From Catonia carolina (taxonomy: Eukaryota > Arthropoda > Insecta > Hemiptera > Achilidae): a stretch of DNA of 64,000 nt. Shown here one piece after another: positions 24,501 through 54,939 of the stretch. The notes under the pieces were generated by a model that had not been told where the DNA came from, did no database searches, and saw only the letters and a program-made list of their open reading frames with translations. Where the stretch lies: the NCBI GenBank assembly GCA_035578175.1, contig JAQMRL010000022.1, positions 868,001-932,000 on the forward strand, in the 5' to 3' direction. A program made the translations under genes and the position numbers. How positions within the stretch are numbered: the first letter of the stretch is position 1; each line of letters starts with the position of its first letter.

Positions 24501-25190
24501 CGCAAGTTCCAAATTTCAACTTTCTTTCCATATACATTTTTTTTGTAATCCCTAATTTGTGTACGTTGCAGTCCGTTCAATTCAGAACCATAAGCAACCC
24601 CATGACCCAATGAGATGAGTATGATGTGTATGACGTGTAAATGAGGCGTAGTCATGTACAGACTCAGGTCGACCATTCCTGTGAGAGTATGGTTAATTGA
24701 ACCCCAACCATCAAAGTACACCGGTAACCACTGTCTAGCATTCAAATCCGCATAAAAGTAACTACCTTTACTAGGACTTGAACCAGGAACCTTCGTCTCC
24801 GAAAATCAGCTGTTAAACAGCATATACATTTATAGGACAAAATAACGTTAAAATATCTGAGTTTGTCCATTTCTGAAATTTCTGATTGTTACTTACAGTT
24901 TCTTTTTATTACAGGATAACCATAAAATAAATTATCCACAAAGCCGATGTCTACAAAAGCAATCTATCACAAAACGAAATTTCTTTGTGTTAGGACATTG
25001 TGCTGATCAAGTACATAAACAACTGTACAAAAAATCTGAACAAGGCGAACGTTGCATGGCAATTGTTGATTTTGATAGATGTTTACAAGCAAAAGAAAAT
25101 GGTTATGATGTGTCACTGGCGAAATTAATACCACCTAGCTGCACACCAAGAAACAATCTGTTGGTTGGAACTCGTAATGTTTTAATATAA
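1..25190 (+). CDS. GSTCD: GSTCD homologue, 3' part of gene (five exons, partial at the left edge)
   Basis: The coding exons are 1-503, 18034-18259, 19013-19225, 19682-19792 and 24915-25190. Together they give an open frame of 442 codons plus TAA, with matching phases and GT/AG at every junction. The N-terminal part resembles a GST C-terminal helical domain (about residues 20-150). Residues 252-262 (VDFCSGSGHLG) form a Rossmann-type SAM-binding motif I; LHACGVASD (319-327) and CPCCYG (343-348) are characteristic of the methyltransferase-like half of glutathione S-transferase C-terminal domain-containing protein (Drosophila CG10428 family). The biochemical activity of this family is poorly defined, so a methyltransferase role is inference from the fold. 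The frame is open to base 1, so the true start lies outside; the ATG at 70 is internal. The first intron here is 17.5 kb because of transposon insertions. The gene converges on PSMC3. Confidence 0.88.
504..1125. other. GSTCD intron sequence left of the retrotransposon
   Basis: This is ordinary AT-rich intron sequence starting at the donor. I see no gene or recognisable repeat in it. Its last four bases (1122-1125, ATAT) are the left copy of the retrotransposon target-site duplication. Confidence 0.6.
1126..4168 (-). repeat. 3' LTR (element orientation), 3,043 bp
   Basis: It is nearly identical to 12617-15658. Differences seen are the A17 versus A15 run near 1432 and one A-rich tract near 1801. 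Its outer end reads TGTAACAGTC on the + strand, directly next to ATAT. It contains an internal copy of the primer-binding sequence at 1206-1223. Short open frames inside it (for example 2293-2511) are identical in both LTRs and look like chance. Confidence 0.95.
4169..4200 (-). other. Polypurine tract next to the 3' LTR
   Basis: In element orientation the bases directly before the LTR read GGATCGGAGGGGAT, then TGTGATG of the LTR. A purine-rich stretch here is the expected primer for plus-strand synthesis. Confidence 0.7.
4485..8369 (-). CDS. Retrotransposon pol: protease-like, RT, RNase H, integrase
   Basis: This is a 1,294-codon frame. Two retropepsin-like DTG motifs lie at residues 29-31 and 211-213, each followed downstream by a hydrophobic-G-D element (IIGADW, IIGFDF). 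Reverse transcriptase follows (about 430-640), with the RLPFGL block and a YIDD catalytic box at 587-590 (bases 6600-6611). RNase H (about 700-830) shows the D...E...D pattern (SCDSSHH, TEKELFA, NSDHL). Integrase has an HHCC zinc finger (about 957-1000), then catalytic D (VDIYG, about 1028), D (LTDN, about 1088) and E (SSERIM, about 1124). All key residues look intact. The ATG used is internal to a duplicated segment; before the duplication the frame would have been continuous with the upstream frame. Synthesis as part of a Gag-Pol polyprotein is therefore likely in active relatives. Confidence 0.93.
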   Translation of the reverse strand: MLSQFKQDKNFMQYLKCQIDDKILLFLLDTGSQKCLISLDIVRLYELDQTNKISTTEPVYFTSIINKNIIRVTDYIELRVKINEEEFKVNCYLTSELNYKAIIGADWLAAHRATLDFDQNIITIMSEDSYHFVTTEVYTGVKIKDIDYRNKVINYDNESMKKLSLNIIFRHQLIKDLLGEKEAERNYINNQPNFIYLDVKIFGRPFCVLVDTGAVCCVIDEGVFQEINSRHELPILPLCNTFVSGVINSRKLRVNRQCLIPVQIKNEVFLHTFIVVKNIEPKLIIGFDFLTYFNAGFSAGMNKIQLTAPNNNNIIIAQINLSGKQREVGEERQEDASVNSISEEAKIECNYMEYEEDNMDQHMSWEYDEMEEGDQEEIRACFDAVITKIMDNEEYTSEQKELMCRTLQDNYAVFSNKPGLAANTYVELNVKPHKVYQRKSYPIPVSKREAAAREIETMERLGVIEPSSSEYSCPVVCVQKPNGGVRICLDARPLNEILVCDRESPLQINQILSKFHRTKIYSKTDLTSGFWQIGISESSRDYLSFLHDGRNLRYARLPFGLSCSSAIFIKVMSKVIGPEIGEFTTVYIDDALIASENIEQHCEHLDKLFKKLIESNVRIKISKCEFFQKEITFLGHKISEKGVSQDPAKMEVIRQCRPPRNRKELQKFLGFLQFYRRHCKNLSEMTFKLNKLLSVNQTWKWTEEEQEVFEKIKEKFVEIVQLKHPNYDLPFWISCDSSHHTIGGILYQYGEDGQKYVIAFHSKSLNKHQLAWTTTEKELFAVLSITLKYRPIILGFQINVNSDHLSLIFCKTAKLGQNRISRWYLALQEFNLNICHIPGRENNTADFLTREMSKGYDPNIIYTIYAIEEAGAEIVNYVFENVQAIKFQNFINVEEIKEGQRNDPRCIRINRLLRKNLTGVRWEVLDRHVIKEGILFYKRNLEQLSWLMIIPQELIQRIILQCHEVIGHFGANKVYNYLRRSCQFKNMRKLISKIIVTCDICQRTKVGNYSTAGRMIPIIPEGPGELVSVDIYGPLPASQFSHRFIFVCVDNFTKYTRLYAITNITGQKLADIIVEQWSRDVGRPKRVLTDNISYFAGIKWRTTLENNDIVPTYTSVYCPRTNSSERIMRELSRFFRAYCEQQHDSWCYYLAYLEHCINMCSHESTGISAYEIVHGKRITTFLEDMVEFPPSQHRRIEEIQQEALRKLKISAKHRKKAHDKRFKSFRYYVGQKIYVRAHFLPSSKKKLTKKFFALFKGPYIINKIYNNNVVEIMNINNKIIGRQNVYNIKPCITL
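8109..8659. repeat. 272-bp tandem duplication inside pol
   Basis: Segment 8109-8380 is repeated directly as 8381-8652, with a few extra bases of match. The unit carries the first DTG protease-like motif. The period of 272 is not a multiple of three, so it shifts the reading frame: the upstream frame stops at 8375 just inside the second unit. The coordinate arithmetic shows that the two flanking frames are in register if one unit is discounted. Confidence 0.93.
8375..9802 (-). pseudogene. N-terminal pol region, separated by the duplication
   Basis: The frame is open from the TGA at 9802-9800 to the stop at 8375; its first ATG is at 9568. It begins with an Asn/Lys-rich stretch, continues as a Lys/Glu-rich linker with few hydrophobic blocks, and ends in a copy of the first DTG protease-like segment before the frame break. 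No CCHC zinc knuckle is visible. It lies in the same frame as the second part of gag, with only the TGA between them. Confidence 0.75.
9800..11925 (-). pseudogene. Retrotransposon gag, interrupted by one frameshift
   Basis: Two frames make up gag. The first (11925-11026) starts with an acidic Asn/Gln-rich segment and continues as a long charged coiled coil of Glu/Lys/Arg repeats (about residues 150-280). The second (ATG at 10957, stop at 9800) contains a capsid-like helical region around the FLKAVEIVLQTCKLPWEDTK and WYREHIEEFEDFGKFKSEFR segments. It ends in an Asn/Gly/Arg-rich tail that probably binds RNA, without a CCHC knuckle. Coiled-coil coding potential carries on in the second frame upstream of 10957, placing a single indel near 11080. 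The lesion could be real or a sequencing error. Confidence 0.8.
11926..12591 (-). other. Retrotransposon 5' leader
   Basis: This is about 0.67 kb of AT-rich sequence between the primer-binding site and the gag ATG. I see no coding frame. A segment near 12257-12296 resembles, in reverse complement, part of the LTR (about 2150-2190 and 13640-13680). Confidence 0.6.
12592..12610 (-). promoter_or_regulatory. Primer-binding site, tRNA-Lys(1,2) type
   Basis: The + strand reads GCCCCACGTTGGGCGCCA at 12593-12610. This equals the 3' end of tRNA-Lys(1,2) as I know it from lentiviral and spumaviral PBS nomenclature. It lies six bases from the LTR edge (12617), the usual position. A second identical copy sits inside the LTR at 12697-12714. 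Confidence 0.85.
12617..15658 (-). repeat. 5' LTR (element orientation), 3,042 bp
   Basis: Partner of 1126-4168. The outer end is marked by ATAT at 15659-15662 and the inner end by the PBS spacer. It contains a 104-bp direct repeat start (12617 and 12721 both begin TGTAACAGTC), the unit being LTR terminus plus primer site. Confidence 0.95.
15663..16226. other. GSTCD intron between two insertions
   Basis: AT-rich sequence with a small hairpin near 15880 (CAGG...CCTG). No gene or clear repeat is seen. The TA at 16225-16226 is the target duplication of the next element. Confidence 0.5.
16385..16490 (+). repeat. tRNA-like SINE head or tRNA pseudogene
   Basis: GCTGAGCAGTTAGTG resembles a pol III A box. 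GGGTTTGATTCCC, about 60 bases later, resembles a B box. No intact tRNA cloverleaf is apparent. Confidence 0.4.
16983..17888 (+). mobile_element. Defective mariner element
   Basis: The terminal inverted repeats share GGGTCGTTTGAAAAGT, next to CA on the left (probably a mutated TA) and TA on the right. At about 0.9 kb it is shorter than the usual 1.3 kb: most of the N-terminal helix-turn-helix region is missing. Confidence 0.88.
17160..17824 (+). pseudogene. mariner transposase remnant
   Basis: Frame 17160-17423 starts MDEKEFRV and then jumps to the region preceding the catalytic core. The motif VHETWIHHYTPE carries His (codon at 17256-17258) where DD34D mariners have the first catalytic Asp. 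After at least one frameshift, frame 17498-17824 has HHDNAPAH (second Asp), YSPDLAPSDYYLFPNLKKWL (third Asp region) and ends QDYVEK. The internal deletion, the lost catalytic Asp and the frameshifts make it inactive. Confidence 0.88.
18034..18259 (+). CDS. GSTCD: GSTCD exon linking the two domains
   Basis: It is preceded by a pyrimidine-rich tract and CAG, and followed by gtattt. It begins with the third base of an Arg codon and then gives 75 codons. The motif LPNGVQPDVPNSRLNRKIQQ leads into the methyltransferase-like half. Confidence 0.88.
18520..18710 (-). repeat. tRNA-derived SINE copy
   Basis: The reverse complement begins with an A-box-like TTGGTCTAGTGGTAAAG and has a B-box-like GGTTCAATTAA. 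The body (CAATCTGTTCAATTTAAG, CCCAATGAG) recurs at 24545-24830, 27693-27805 and 50740-50995. Confidence 0.65.
19013..19225 (+). CDS. GSTCD: GSTCD exon with SAM-binding motif I
   Basis: Seventy-one codons, phase 0 at both ends, with acceptor tttcag and donor gttggt. It contains VDFCSGSGHLG and the acidic LLDNKE that in class I methyltransferases follows strand beta-2. Confidence 0.9.
19226..19681. other. GSTCD intron without recognised content
   Basis: AT-rich sequence between two coding exons. I see no repeat or gene in it. Confidence 0.5.
19682..19792 (+). CDS. GSTCD: GSTCD exon with LHACG and CPCCYG motifs
   Basis: Thirty-seven codons, phase 0. LHACGVASD and VCPCCYGSLQ are the most diagnostic motifs of the family. 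The acceptor is tttttacag and the donor gtatat. Confidence 0.9.
19880..20235 (+). repeat. Dispersed repeat, + copy
   Basis: This segment (TGTCGATTTTTCGAAATCG, GGATCTACACGTTTTC, CAAGAACGGAACATCGTACG) recurs inverted at 39940-40255. The copies have diverged but stay alignable over about 300 bp. No coding frame or termini are recognised. Confidence 0.75.
20236..20810. other. GSTCD intron, AT-rich, no recognised gene
   Basis: It contains a loosely repeated pattern (ATATAAT...AGAATTTAAAATTCTA near 20335 and a similar stretch near 20510), possibly an extension of the preceding dispersed repeat. Confidence 0.4.
20815..21672. mobile_element. Probable MITE with imperfect terminal inverted repeats
   Basis: The left end contains GGCATCTAGCATAGCATACT; the right end, reverse-complemented, contains GGCATACTGGCATAGCATGC. 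Both continue into CTCACATAG and are preceded by similar AGGGT...GTGG stretches. No transposase frame is seen. Confidence 0.5.
21890..22770. repeat. Long palindrome (foldback element)
   Basis: The two halves are diverged reverse complements, centred near 22310. Examples are GTAGATGAT at 22180 and ATCATCTAC at 22454, CACCATCCAAC and GTTGAATGGTGG, and GGGGCTTATAAC and GTTATATATAAGCC. Arms are about 440 bp with almost no spacer. No coding capacity is seen. Confidence 0.75.
22698..23050 (+). repeat. Tandem duplication, period 176
   Basis: The block starting TATTTCAGTG at 22698 is repeated at 22874, through GACATGTAACA, with scattered substitutions. It overlaps the right arm of the preceding palindrome. 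Confidence 0.8.
23365..23408. repeat. Perfect 21-bp hairpin with a 2-base loop
   Basis: TGTGGAAATTGCCACATTGA plus G, then AC, then the exact reverse complement. It lies within the foldback-rich GSTCD intron. Confidence 0.9.
23590..23990. repeat. Second palindrome (foldback)
   Basis: The arms pair GTAACTGCTCAATCGTTC with GGATTGAGCGGTTAC, GAAATATTGATTG with CAATCAATATTTC, and GGGTGCTACTATC with GATAGTAGCGCCC. The centre is near 23795. Confidence 0.75.
23905..24175 (+). repeat. Direct duplication of the palindrome's outer arm
   Basis: The stretch from ACATTATTTTGTACTAATTT through GGATTGAGCGGTTACAG near 23900-23975 is repeated near 24055-24135, separated by an AT-rich insert. The repeats are almost identical. 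Confidence 0.8.
24545..24830 (-). repeat. tRNA-derived SINE, longest copy
   Basis: The reverse complement contains the B-box-like GGTTCAAGTCCTAGTAAAG and shares CCCAATGAGATGA, GTACAGACTCAGG and TTAATTGAAC with the copy at 50740-50995. Confidence 0.7.
24915..25190 (+). CDS. GSTCD: GSTCD terminal exon
   Basis: The acceptor is tttttattacag. Ninety-one codons and TAA at 25188-25190 follow. It contains NFFVLGHCADQVHKQL, GERCMAIVDFDRCLQAKENG and the C-terminal PPSCTPRNNLLVG block expected of the family. No AATAAA lies close downstream; one occurs at 25847-25852, beyond a palindromic insertion. Confidence 0.9.
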   Translation, partial: DNHKINYPQSRCLQKQSITKRNFFVLGHCADQVHKQLYKKSEQGERCMAIVDFDRCLQAKENGYDVSLAKLIPPSCTPRNNLLVGTRNVLI

Positions 25191-25320
25191 ATATTACTGA
25201 GTGCAATGATGTATAAAACTCTCAAAACATTGTAAAGCACACTAGGGTATTACTTTTTAAGTACCTTAAATTTACAATTTACATCCGCCATATTGAATCT
25301 ACCTTTTTTTTAAATAGGAT

Positions 25321-25678
25321 GGTAAGACTTGTTAGGAAGGCACATGATTTCAATCTGAAATTTCTAGCGAAAAACAATGGTGAAACCCGTTTAACAATAT
25401 TTTTAACCTGTCTACATTAATTATTGTGGTAGAAAAAAACACAAATGACACATCAGTAAACATATACGTACATATCTTACGCAAATTAATTTTTGCGTAA
25501 GAAGACTATAATGTTAAATGTTGTCATTTATGTTTTTCTATCGCAAATAATTAATGTAGACAGCTTTTTCCCTGATCTGACCGTTTCAATGGCTAATATT
25601 TTAAGAAATTGTTAAACGGGTTTCACCATTGTGTTTCTCTTGAAATTTCAGATTGAAATCATGTGCAGTAAGTCTACC
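25321..25678. mobile_element. Palindromic MITE downstream of GSTCD
   Basis: Arms from GGTAAGACTT...CACATGATTTCAATCTG pair with CAGATTGAAATCATGTG...AGTCTACC. The centre is TCTTACGCAAATTAATTTTTG near 25490. It could lie inside the GSTCD 3' UTR. Confidence 0.75.
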
Positions 25679-25934
25679 TTCTAATTAAAAAAAAAGATTT
25701 CATATGGATTTTGGAAAGATTTCAGATCAATTTTTCAGTCATTAATCAAAACAGGGAAATTTATATATTTAATTTCCAAAAAAAATTTAATATTAATTTA
25801 ATTTTAATTTCAAAAAAATTTTATATTTATTTGAAAAAAAATTATAAATAAAAATGTTATAAAAAATTTTTTTATTTCAAAAAAGTACATCCTGCTATCT
25901 ATTGAATTGCTGGAACTACAGTTTGTAAAAGTGC

Positions 25935-26189
25935 ATTCTCATGCTCTCATGCCATGTAGTAGGATTGTGAAAATATTATTTAAGATTGTCAGCAATCTTA
26001 GTAGTAGGTTATGTTAACTTGTTTGTGTGTGGCCCACCCACCCGGATCTGATGGATCCCCATGATTCTCATGCTCTCATGCCATGTAGTAGGATTGTGAA
26101 AATATTATTTAAGATTGTCAGCAATCTTAGTAGTAGGTTATGTTAACTTGTTTGTGTGTGGCCCACCCACCCGGATCTGATGGATCCCC
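25935..26189 (+). repeat. 129-bp tandem duplication
   Basis: Units 25935-26063 and 26064-26189 are nearly identical, starting ATTCTCATGCTCTCATGCC and ending GGATCTGATGGATCCCC. No coding frame is seen. Confidence 0.92.
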
Positions 26190-26736
26190 TATATGCTGTC
26201 TTACTTATATAGCCAATATTAGAGGTAGTACAGTGTAACAACCATTTCAAATTTTACCTAACATTATAAAAATTTCCCTAAACAGGGAAGTTTATTCTAC
26301 TATAAGTACATAGTCTATTCTACTATTTATATTGTATCTAATCTTTTATAAGTATAAATAATATTAATTTTGATAGATTTTTATATATGTAAAAAACATA
26401 CATATATTATATATATATATTTGTATATATTTTTATACTAGGCATATTATATATTTAAATATATGTAAATGTGCCTAGTACACTAATTTCTGTTATATGT
26501 TAATAATTAATAAAATAGTTAATTTATATAAACATTTTTCTTATTATAATTATCACCCATGTTATCCGGTTTTTAATGCTTGTTCATTTTGGCCTCCATA
26601 ACTATACAACTGTCTGAAATGTTCATCAAGCTTTGCATGTCTGTGCAGAGACTCTTCCCAATTAAGCTTTTTTGAAAGTAAGCTACAAGATTGCAGTGAA
26701 AAACTCAAATATCAAAGAAATGTATTAGAAATAGTT
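26190..26736. other. Convergent intergenic tail between GSTCD and PSMC3
   Basis: AT-rich, with a (TA)-rich tract near 26400 and a hairpin whose ends read TACTAGGCA and TGCCTAGTA (about 26434-26482). No gene is seen. Confidence 0.5.
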
Positions 26737-26742
26737 TTATTA
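26737..26742 (-). terminator. PSMC3 polyadenylation signal
   Basis: AATAAA on the - strand, 37 bases past the PSMC3 stop codon. The UTR would be short, which is common for a housekeeping gene. Confidence 0.6.
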
Positions 26743-26778
26743 GCAATTAAAAAAAAAACAATGAAAATGAATAAATAC

Positions 26779-50511
<23,733 letters not shown>

Positions 50512-50594
50512 TGTAAAGAATGACAGAGCAATAACGAAATACGAACCAAACGAAATGCAGTTTTACGAGAAAACAAAACTTTTTCAATTGAATT

Positions 50595-50716
50595 GTCGTA
50601 TCGATCTCGATTTGAACTATCGACCCTATCGTAACAAACAGACAGAGCTGATCTAATCGATTGGGTAGTACTAGAGGAGAACAATGAATGCGCCGCGCCG
50701 TGTATCTATCGATAGT
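50595..50716 (-). promoter_or_regulatory. PSMC3 core-promoter region with TATCGAT boxes
   Basis: TATCGATA occurs at 50707-50714. Near matches occur at 50599-50605 (TATCGAT), 50618-50623 (TATCGA) and near 50657 (ATCGAT). TATCGATA is the DRE bound by DREF in Drosophila housekeeping promoters. The cluster is 90-205 bp upstream of the ATG. Use in this species is inferred. Confidence 0.45.
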
Positions 50717-50739
50717 CAACAAAATTAATTTATTTTAAA

Positions 50740-50995
50740 ATCTCTAATGTGCGTAAAATCTATACACGTTGCAATCTGTTCAGTTTAAGAACAATAACAA
50801 ACTCCAAGGCCCAATGAGATGAAGAGGATAATGTGTATCGCGTGTAAATGAGGGTAGTCTTGTACAGACTCAGGCCAACCATTCCTGAGAAATATATTAA
50901 TTGAACACCAACCATCTAAGTAACCATTGTCTAGTGTTCAAATCGGTACTCAAGAACTATCTTTTACTAGGATTTTAACCACATCTCAGTCTCCA
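50740..50995 (-). repeat. tRNA-derived SINE copy
   Basis: Shares CAATCTGTTCAGTTTAAGAA, CCCAATGAGATGA, TGTACAGACTCAGG and AATTGAACACCAACCATC with the copy at 24545-24830, in the same orientation. Confidence 0.7.
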
Positions 50996-51159
50996 AATAT
51001 ATCATACCTGTGAACTAAAATAGGAAAACTGAAAAATGTGCGTTTCTTAAGAGATTTATGTTCTCAGCAAACTTGAGATTAGTAAATACACTTGAATCAA
51101 GTGACAGAATAGGAGTAGAAGGCAGTTGTGCTGACCACTACAACAATGGGCCAGCTAAT

Positions 51160-51320
51160 AGAGTTTCTTAAGGTGCAGTTTCGTTTGTGTGATCGTCGCA
51201 TGCGATTACGGCACGCAGTAATCGCATGCAACTGACGCGTAGGTTGGGTAGTTTCGTTTGTGCAATAGAACGAGCGATCCAACTGCATGTCCGGGTTAAC
51301 CAAAACCCGGGTTATCCGAA
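51160..51320. repeat. GC-richer MITE-like fragment
   Basis: GCAGTTTCGTTTGTGTGATC and GTAGTTTCGTTTGTGCAATA repeat about 80 bp apart, around a CGCATGCGATTAC...GTAATCGCATGC inverted pair. The following AAAACCCGGGTTATCCG resembles a DNA-transposon terminus. No complete element seen. Confidence 0.4.
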
Positions 51321-51762
51321 AAGTTAAAAAATAGTCAATATTGTAAAAGTAATTTTTGTACAAATAACTGCAATAAAAACAATAAATAATAAATACTGTA
51401 AATTGTATTTCTGTACCAAAATACTGTTTAAGCAAATTGAACTGTAAATTATAGCATATAAAGTATGCCTACATGATTTTCAGCACTGCAGACAGGATTT
51501 TTACCATTAACACAAGTATTTTCCTTGGAGCGGTAGTCTACTATTAAGCCTACTGTTTATTTTGGCTACATCACCTTTGCTGCAAACAGTCAATTAGTGC
51601 TGTATTGTGGTTGAATGGGTACGGTAGTATCTTAATGTAGTTTTGTTCATTTTGTTTTGCGGTTAATTAGTGTTACATACTGGTAGTGGAAGTGAAATGA
51701 TATTTAACAATGTCATGTAAACATAAACGCATGGTCAAAACCATCGAAGCAACGCCCACTTA

Positions 51763-52800
51763 TGTACTTTTAGTTAAACGTTGGCGGGACATTTAGGTAA
51801 GAAAACGAATGGAAAATATAAGCCAAAAAAAATTTTCTGACTTTTCAAAAAAGAATTAAAATGTGCGGAAAATAGTTGACAATTAAATCAGACAAATAAA
51901 AGTTTTTAGGACACAGTAATATTTTTTTTATAATAAAACACCTTTTTCTTGTTATTTAAAAAACCCACCTTATCCTATCTTATTTAGATAATCTTTTAAT
52001 AGTAAATTAGGTTCTAAAAAATTCTTAATAAATAAAGAGATTTAATTTTTTGTATTTTCTTGACAGGATTCTTGGATGGGCTCAAGTTACTGTTGCACCT
52101 CATGAAAGTAAAATAATTGTGTTTAGTAAGGGGATTTCTATTTAATTAAATGGTTGCTTTAAGACAGATTGGGGTACAATTTCTTTTATTTGCAGAATTA
52201 AAGTCATTTTTAACTACAGTCCTACTTTGATCATTCTAATATTCTGATGTACTTTTAGTTAAACGTTGGCGGGACAGTTCGGTAAGAAAACGAATGGAAA
52301 ATAAAAGCCAAAAAAATTTTCTGACGTTTCAAGAAAGAATTAAAATGTGCAGAACATATTTGACAATTAAATCAGACGAATAAAAGTTTTTAGGACACAG
52401 TAATATTTTTTTTACAATAAAACATCTTTTTCTTCTTATTAAAAAAATCTACCTTATCCTATCTTAGTTAGATAATCTTTTAATAGTAAATTATGTTCTA
52501 AAAAATTCTTAATAAATAAAGAGATTTAATTTTTTGTATTTTCTTGACAGAATTCTTAGATGGGCTCAAGTTACTGTGGCACCTCATGAAAGTAAAATAA
52601 TTGTGTTTAGAAGGAGAATTATATTTAATTAAATGGTTGCTTTAAGACAGATTGGGGTACAATTTCTTTTATTTTTATTGGCCGGAACAGGCCAATAGAG
52701 CCTAATCCTTGTAAGATGATGATGATGATGATGTAATTTTTAACTACAGTCCTACTTTAATCATTCTAATATTCCATGTTCCATTCGTATAGTCTTATAG
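51763..52800 (+). repeat. 485-bp tandem duplication
   Basis: Units 51763-52247 and 52248-52800 share GTACTTTTAGTTAAACGTTG through CTACAGTCCTACTTTGATCA with small differences. The second copy has a replacement insert with GGCCGGAACAGGCC and a (GAT)n tract near 52716-52734. Each unit has an acceptor-like TTTTCTTGACAG followed by 40-50 bp of GC-richer sequence. Confidence 0.85.
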
Positions 52801-53750
52801 TTCAAATTATTTCATTACATGAGTGAAATAAAAGTAATGGTCTCTTAAACCAAAATATAGTATTGACATAATCTTTTGAAAGGAAATAGTTTAAATAAAG
52901 TTATTATTTGTCAAATGATAGAAATATACATAGACCTTAACAACATCAAGTCAACTTCAACTTCAAATGTAATAATGGTCCTTCTATCTTTTGACTTATT
53001 TATATTATATTTCAATGAAATAGTAAATTTACTTAGTCCTACTTGAAGAGTGAGAAGACTTACATTTTCAAATTATCAGGTCAATACTGCAGGGTGGAAT
53101 TTGAGGACAAAAGTGGATTTCTGTACTGTAATTTTGGTAGTATTATTGATTTATCACATACCTTGAAAAATTAACAGAAAAAATACAATTTTCAATGGTA
53201 TCCTCCAGTAATACCATCTTTAGGGCTAATGACTAAGGCACTGATTTCCTACAAACATAATTAAAAATTTTTAGTAGTACCTATTTAAAACAGGATTTTT
53301 ACCAGAGAAAGAAATTCTTCTAATTCTAATTTAACTTCTGGCTAATGTACTATCTAATGAGAAAGTACTGATACAAAGAATTCAACACAGAACAGATTCT
53401 TTGTAACACAAAGAATTAATTTTCAGTTATCTTCTGATTTCATGGCCCCACAAGCCAAACAAAACTGATTTTTGGAAGGTGTGAACAGGTGTATTTTTTA
53501 TATGGAAGCAAAAGCTTCTACTATCGTACTGAAACTAAAAACTAAGTTTTCTCAACCAAACTCATAGGATTTTAAAAATAGATATGAAGTGCCAAAATTA
53601 AGGTTACTATGATCTAAAGCGAAATTTAAAACCCTAAACTTTTCTCAATATTAGTTTTGATTAAACATCTCTCATTTACAGCAGACACTGGGTTTATTTA
53701 TTAGAATAAGCAGTACCTATCTCTAAATATGTCATGTCCCATCCTCTTGT
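52801..53750. other. Intergenic, no recognised content
   Basis: AT-rich sequence between PSMC3 and EEF2. No gene or repeat identified. Confidence 0.45.
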
Positions 53751-53754
53751 TTGT

Positions 53755-53930
53755 CAGGTACTCCATCTAAGCACAAAGTAGTTAAGCGTGGCTGCAAGCC
53801 TGGTGGGATGACACTGGTATTTTGGAAACATCTACATAAGGGAATTTTCAGGTGTGACCTGATGTGTGGGTTGCATGTTGAGGGGAAAGAACCTGTCACA
53901 TTACTATATTCATGAGTTAAGCCCTGGCTG
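53755..53930 (+). repeat. Possible 5S-rRNA-derived SINE fragment
   Basis: TAGTTAAGCGTGGCTGCAAG and GGTGGGATGACACTGG are reminiscent of the GTTAAGC...GGATGGGTGACC region of 5S rRNA. The similarity is partial and there is no full 5S gene. Confidence 0.3.
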
Positions 53931-54634
53931 TAAAAATAATTTAGTTATTTCTTAGTTGGGAAAATTAGAATAGTTAGTAAAATTATGTCATATGAGGACT
54001 AACTGACTGACAATCTAGGGCAAAAACCTATCTGGGTTCAAATTTACACTTGCCCCAACTCAAAAAGTCAATTTACAAAAAATAGGCAAAACCCAGTTTG
54101 ACAGAACATAAATCTACCATGATATGTACCCTACATGCAGTTTTATATGTAGGTATGTAGGAACACTGTCTATGTTTAGAAAATTAATTTTGGCTTTGAA
54201 TAATAGTACTCCCGTTTGTAGTTTGGCAACGCAGATGACCATTAAACCGAAGTTTTTAAGTATGATAAGGACAAACTACTAATGGTCGCTACTTCCATAC
54301 TGTTAGTAGGCTACTTCCATACTGTTCCGTTTTTAGCTGCCACTGATGTTCGAGTAGTAGAAGGGAGTTGGTTATTTCGGCAATATTTATTCCTTTCAGC
54401 AACAATAACTTATCCTGATTATAATAGAGTAAAGGTAGAAACAGACTACTATCACGTCATGTGAGGTCACGCGATGTTACGTTCTGTCACGTGACAAGCG
54501 TAAAGTGTGGTCCATTGTTGTACATGGTTCTCTTATGTATCAGGTTCACACTGAAGTCACCTCACGCGTATCATGCCACGTCACTCACCTCATCCGTGAT
54601 ATCACGTTTTCATTTTCTGTTCGTTTGACATATT

Positions 54635-54862
54635 TTGACAAACGTGAGCTCACAGGCCAAAATTAAACACGCACTGAGTAATATGGTGCTATCGGCAGAA
54701 ATTGATAACTCTGCAATTTCAACGCTGCAATCTGGCAGTATTGAAATCATAACTACACCAACAGCTGACGGAGAAGACGCTGTATCGTATTCTTCCGAAA
54801 ATAATGCGGAAACACCTACGCTACTGCAACTGGTATCTCTGCCTTCAGCAGAATACCAATAA
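54635..54862 (+). CDS. Unidentified ORF within the Harbinger-like element
   Basis: Seventy-five codons, Ser/Thr/Ala-rich, no motif (KIKHALSNMVLSAEIDNSAI). It may be the tail of the second (Myb/MADF-type) protein that Harbinger elements carry; this is a guess from position. Confidence 0.3.
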   Translation: MTNVSSQAKIKHALSNMVLSAEIDNSAISTLQSGSIEIITTPTADGEDAVSYSSENNAETPTLLQLVSLPSAEYQ

Positions 54863-54939
54863 AATCAAATATAATTATTAATAATTTCAATAAAAATAAG
54901 TTAAGTTAAATTATTAGTGTTTGCTCAATTTTTTTCTTA

